Assembly (NCBI GenBank): GCA_947167435.1
Contig: CAMVIC010000089.1
Coordinates: 1-6,628, forward strand
From: an uncultured Clostridia bacterium
GTDB lineage: Bacteria; Bacillota_A; Clostridia; Oscillospirales; Oscillospiraceae
DNA length: 6,628 nt
Direction of reading: 5' to 3'
The position numbers were made by a program, and so were the translations under genes. Shown here piece after piece: positions 5,861 through 6,628 of the stretch. Every line of letters begins with the position of its first letter. Position 1 is the stretch's first letter. Under the pieces are notes generated by a model that was not told where the DNA came from, searched no databases, and was given only the letters and a program-made list of their open reading frames with translations.

Positions 5861-6573
5861 GGCGCGTCCTCCTCTTCAACCAGCACCTCCGCGTCCGCGA
5901 AGACCCGGCGGATCCGGCGGGCGTAGAGGCGCACCTCTGCGGGGGCGTCCGGCTCCGGCATGACCAGCACAAAGCGGCTGCCCCGGTGGGGAAGGCCCGT
6001 GAGCACGTCGTACAGGGCATCCAGATTCTCGCCGTACCAGTCCTCCCAGCCCAGCCGGTCCCGCAGCTCCTGATACAGGGCGGGGATGTCCGCGCACAGG
6101 CGAAAGTCCACAAACACCGTGCCCGTCAGGACCTCCAGCAGGGCGCGGCAGCCCTCGTCGATGTCCAGCCAGGCCCGGTGAAAGTCATGGGTGTACCAGG
6201 GGTCCGCCACCGAGTCGTCAGGCCGGCCCGCATAGTCCAGCAGCCTGTGCAGCTTGCCCTCCGGGTCCCCGCCGAATTTCCGGCGCAGGTTCCAGAGGTT
6301 TTCCTCGTCAAAGCCGATCAGCAGGTCGTACTGCTCATAGTCGCTGCGGCGCAGCTGCCGGGCGGTCTTGCCCGCGCAGGAGATGCCGTGCTCCGCCAGC
6401 TCCCGCCGCATGGGCGGATAGACCGGGTTTCCCAGCTCCTCGGCGCTGGTGGCGGCGGAGTCGATCACGAACTCCCGCTCCAGACCGGCCCGGCGCACAA
6501 GACTCTTCATCACAAATTCCGCAGCCGGGCTGCGGCAGATATTGCCGTGGCAAACGAAAAGTATCTTCGTCAA
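5857..6573 (-). CDS. Fusion of low-molecular-weight protein-tyrosine phosphatase and barstar-like domain
   Basis: One uninterrupted frame of 238 codons joins two known folds. Residues 1 to about 150 are an LMW-PTP: ILFVCHGNICRSPAAE carries the P-loop C8-x5-R14-S15 with nucleophile C8, and DPWYTHDF at 124-131 supplies general acid D124. Residues about 152-238 resemble barstar, the intracellular inhibitor of barnase-type ribonucleases. YGENLDALYDVLTG (180-193) is almost identical to the barstar signature YGENLDALWDCLTG as I recall it. The two Asp equivalent to barnase-contacting D35 and D39 are kept (D185, D189), and the Trp between them is Tyr. The protein should be cytosolic. The phosphatase may act on phosphotyrosine or phosphoarginine; the barstar partner is unknown and no RNase gene is visible. 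An in-frame TGA at 6582-6580 limits the start to TTG 6579 or TTG 6573. TTG 6573 gives the family-like MTKILFVC and lies 10 nt after AGGAGG, against only 4 nt for TTG 6579. Its stop overlaps the carboxypeptidase start. Confidence 0.9.
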   Translation of the reverse strand: MTKILFVCHGNICRSPAAEFVMKSLVRRAGLEREFVIDSAATSAEELGNPVYPPMRRELAEHGISCAGKTARQLRRSDYEQYDLLIGFDEENLWNLRRKFGGDPEGKLHRLLDYAGRPDDSVADPWYTHDFHRAWLDIDEGCRALLEVLTGTVFVDFRLCADIPALYQELRDRLGWEDWYGENLDALYDVLTGLPHRGSRFVLVMPEPDAPAEVRLYARRIRRVFADAEVLVEEEDAP

Positions 6574-6583
6574 GTGCAATCAG

Positions 6584-6589
6584 CCTCCT
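6584..6589 (-). promoter_or_regulatory. AGGAGG ribosome binding site for the TTG-started phosphatase-barstar gene
   Basis: On the - strand AGGAGG occupies 6589-6584. It is 10 nt before TTG 6573-6571 and 4 nt before TTG 6579-6577. No ATG or GTG lies between it and the conserved ILFVC strand, so a TTG start is required. This site decides between the two TTG options in favour of 6573, although not beyond doubt. Confidence 0.65.
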
Positions 6590-6628
6590 GAAAAGCCGGT
6601 TTCTGCCCCGTTTTGCCGCGATTTGCCG

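Noticed and set aside
2222..5926. Very long (1234-codon) + strand open frame
   Set aside because: It lies antisense to the GH3 and VanY-like genes, and its translation has no recognisable domain and a composition rich in Gly, Ala, Gln, His and Val. The opposite strand encodes proteins with full catalytic motifs, so this is a shadow of high-GC codon use.
5857..6573. Arsenate reductase (ArsC, thioredoxin-linked) reading of the phosphatase domain
   Set aside because: The P-loop CHGNICRSP and the DPWY general-acid motif match LMW-PTPs. The extra C-terminal redox Cys pair of ArsC is not seen and no ars genes adjoin.
5848..6591. 247-codon + strand open frame opposite the phosphatase-barstar gene
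   Set aside because: It is a shadow frame without a recognisable domain; the - strand frame has intact LMW-PTP and barstar motifs.
6570..6628. Possible C-terminal tail of another - strand gene ending at TGA 6572-6570, overlapping TTG 6573 as TTGA
   Set aside because: The frame is open for 18 codons to the window edge and the overlap would mirror the GTGA junction downstream, but the tail is too short to recognise. Another frame also ends close by, at TGA 6582-6580.

Overview
The window comes from a GC-rich bacterial chromosome with strong AGGAGG-type ribosome binding sites. It carries genes of an Ech-type (group 4 NiFe hydrogenase / complex I-like) membrane complex, a domain-permuted clostridial-type GH3 beta-glycosidase and a VanY-like carboxypeptidase. 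This mix suggests an anaerobic, high-GC Clostridia member (Oscillospiraceae/Ruminococcaceae-like, probably gut). The taxonomic placement is inference from gene content only.

Left part (1-2372, + strand): the 3' end of one compact operon. It holds the C-terminus of a proton-pumping antiporter-like subunit (NuoL/EchA type), a NuoH/EchB-like membrane subunit, a NuoB/EchC-like [4Fe-4S] subunit, and a ferredoxin-type protein with two separate dicluster ferredoxin domains joined by an Ala/Pro/Lys-rich linker. Spacing is 13 nt, 12 nt and then a 1-nt overlap. Together they look like the membrane arm and electron-entry arm of a ferredoxin-linked, ion-pumping complex. The NuoC- and NuoD-like subunits (EchD and EchE, the latter carrying the NiFe site in true Ech) are not between echC and the ferredoxin gene as in the classical order, and the operon ends at a terminator, so they must lie upstream or elsewhere, or be absent.

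Middle (2373-4990): a perfect 16-bp hairpin with A and T flanks serves as a bidirectional terminator between convergent units. Next, on the - strand, is an 800-residue cytoplasmic GH3 glycosidase whose domains run in reverse order (C-terminal alpha/beta domain, then Fn3-like domain, then TIM barrel). About 100 bp upstream of it holds a GC-rich terminator hairpin for the next unit.

Right part (4991-6573, - strand): a two-gene, translationally coupled unit. The first gene encodes a single-chain fusion of a low-molecular-weight protein-tyrosine phosphatase and a barstar-like ribonuclease-inhibitor domain. Its stop overlaps the GTG start of a membrane-anchored, M15B/VanY-like D,D-carboxypeptidase. 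Both genes use non-ATG starts. The phosphatase-barstar fusion is the most unusual item in the window. The last ~50 bases at the right edge hold no gene that can be supported.
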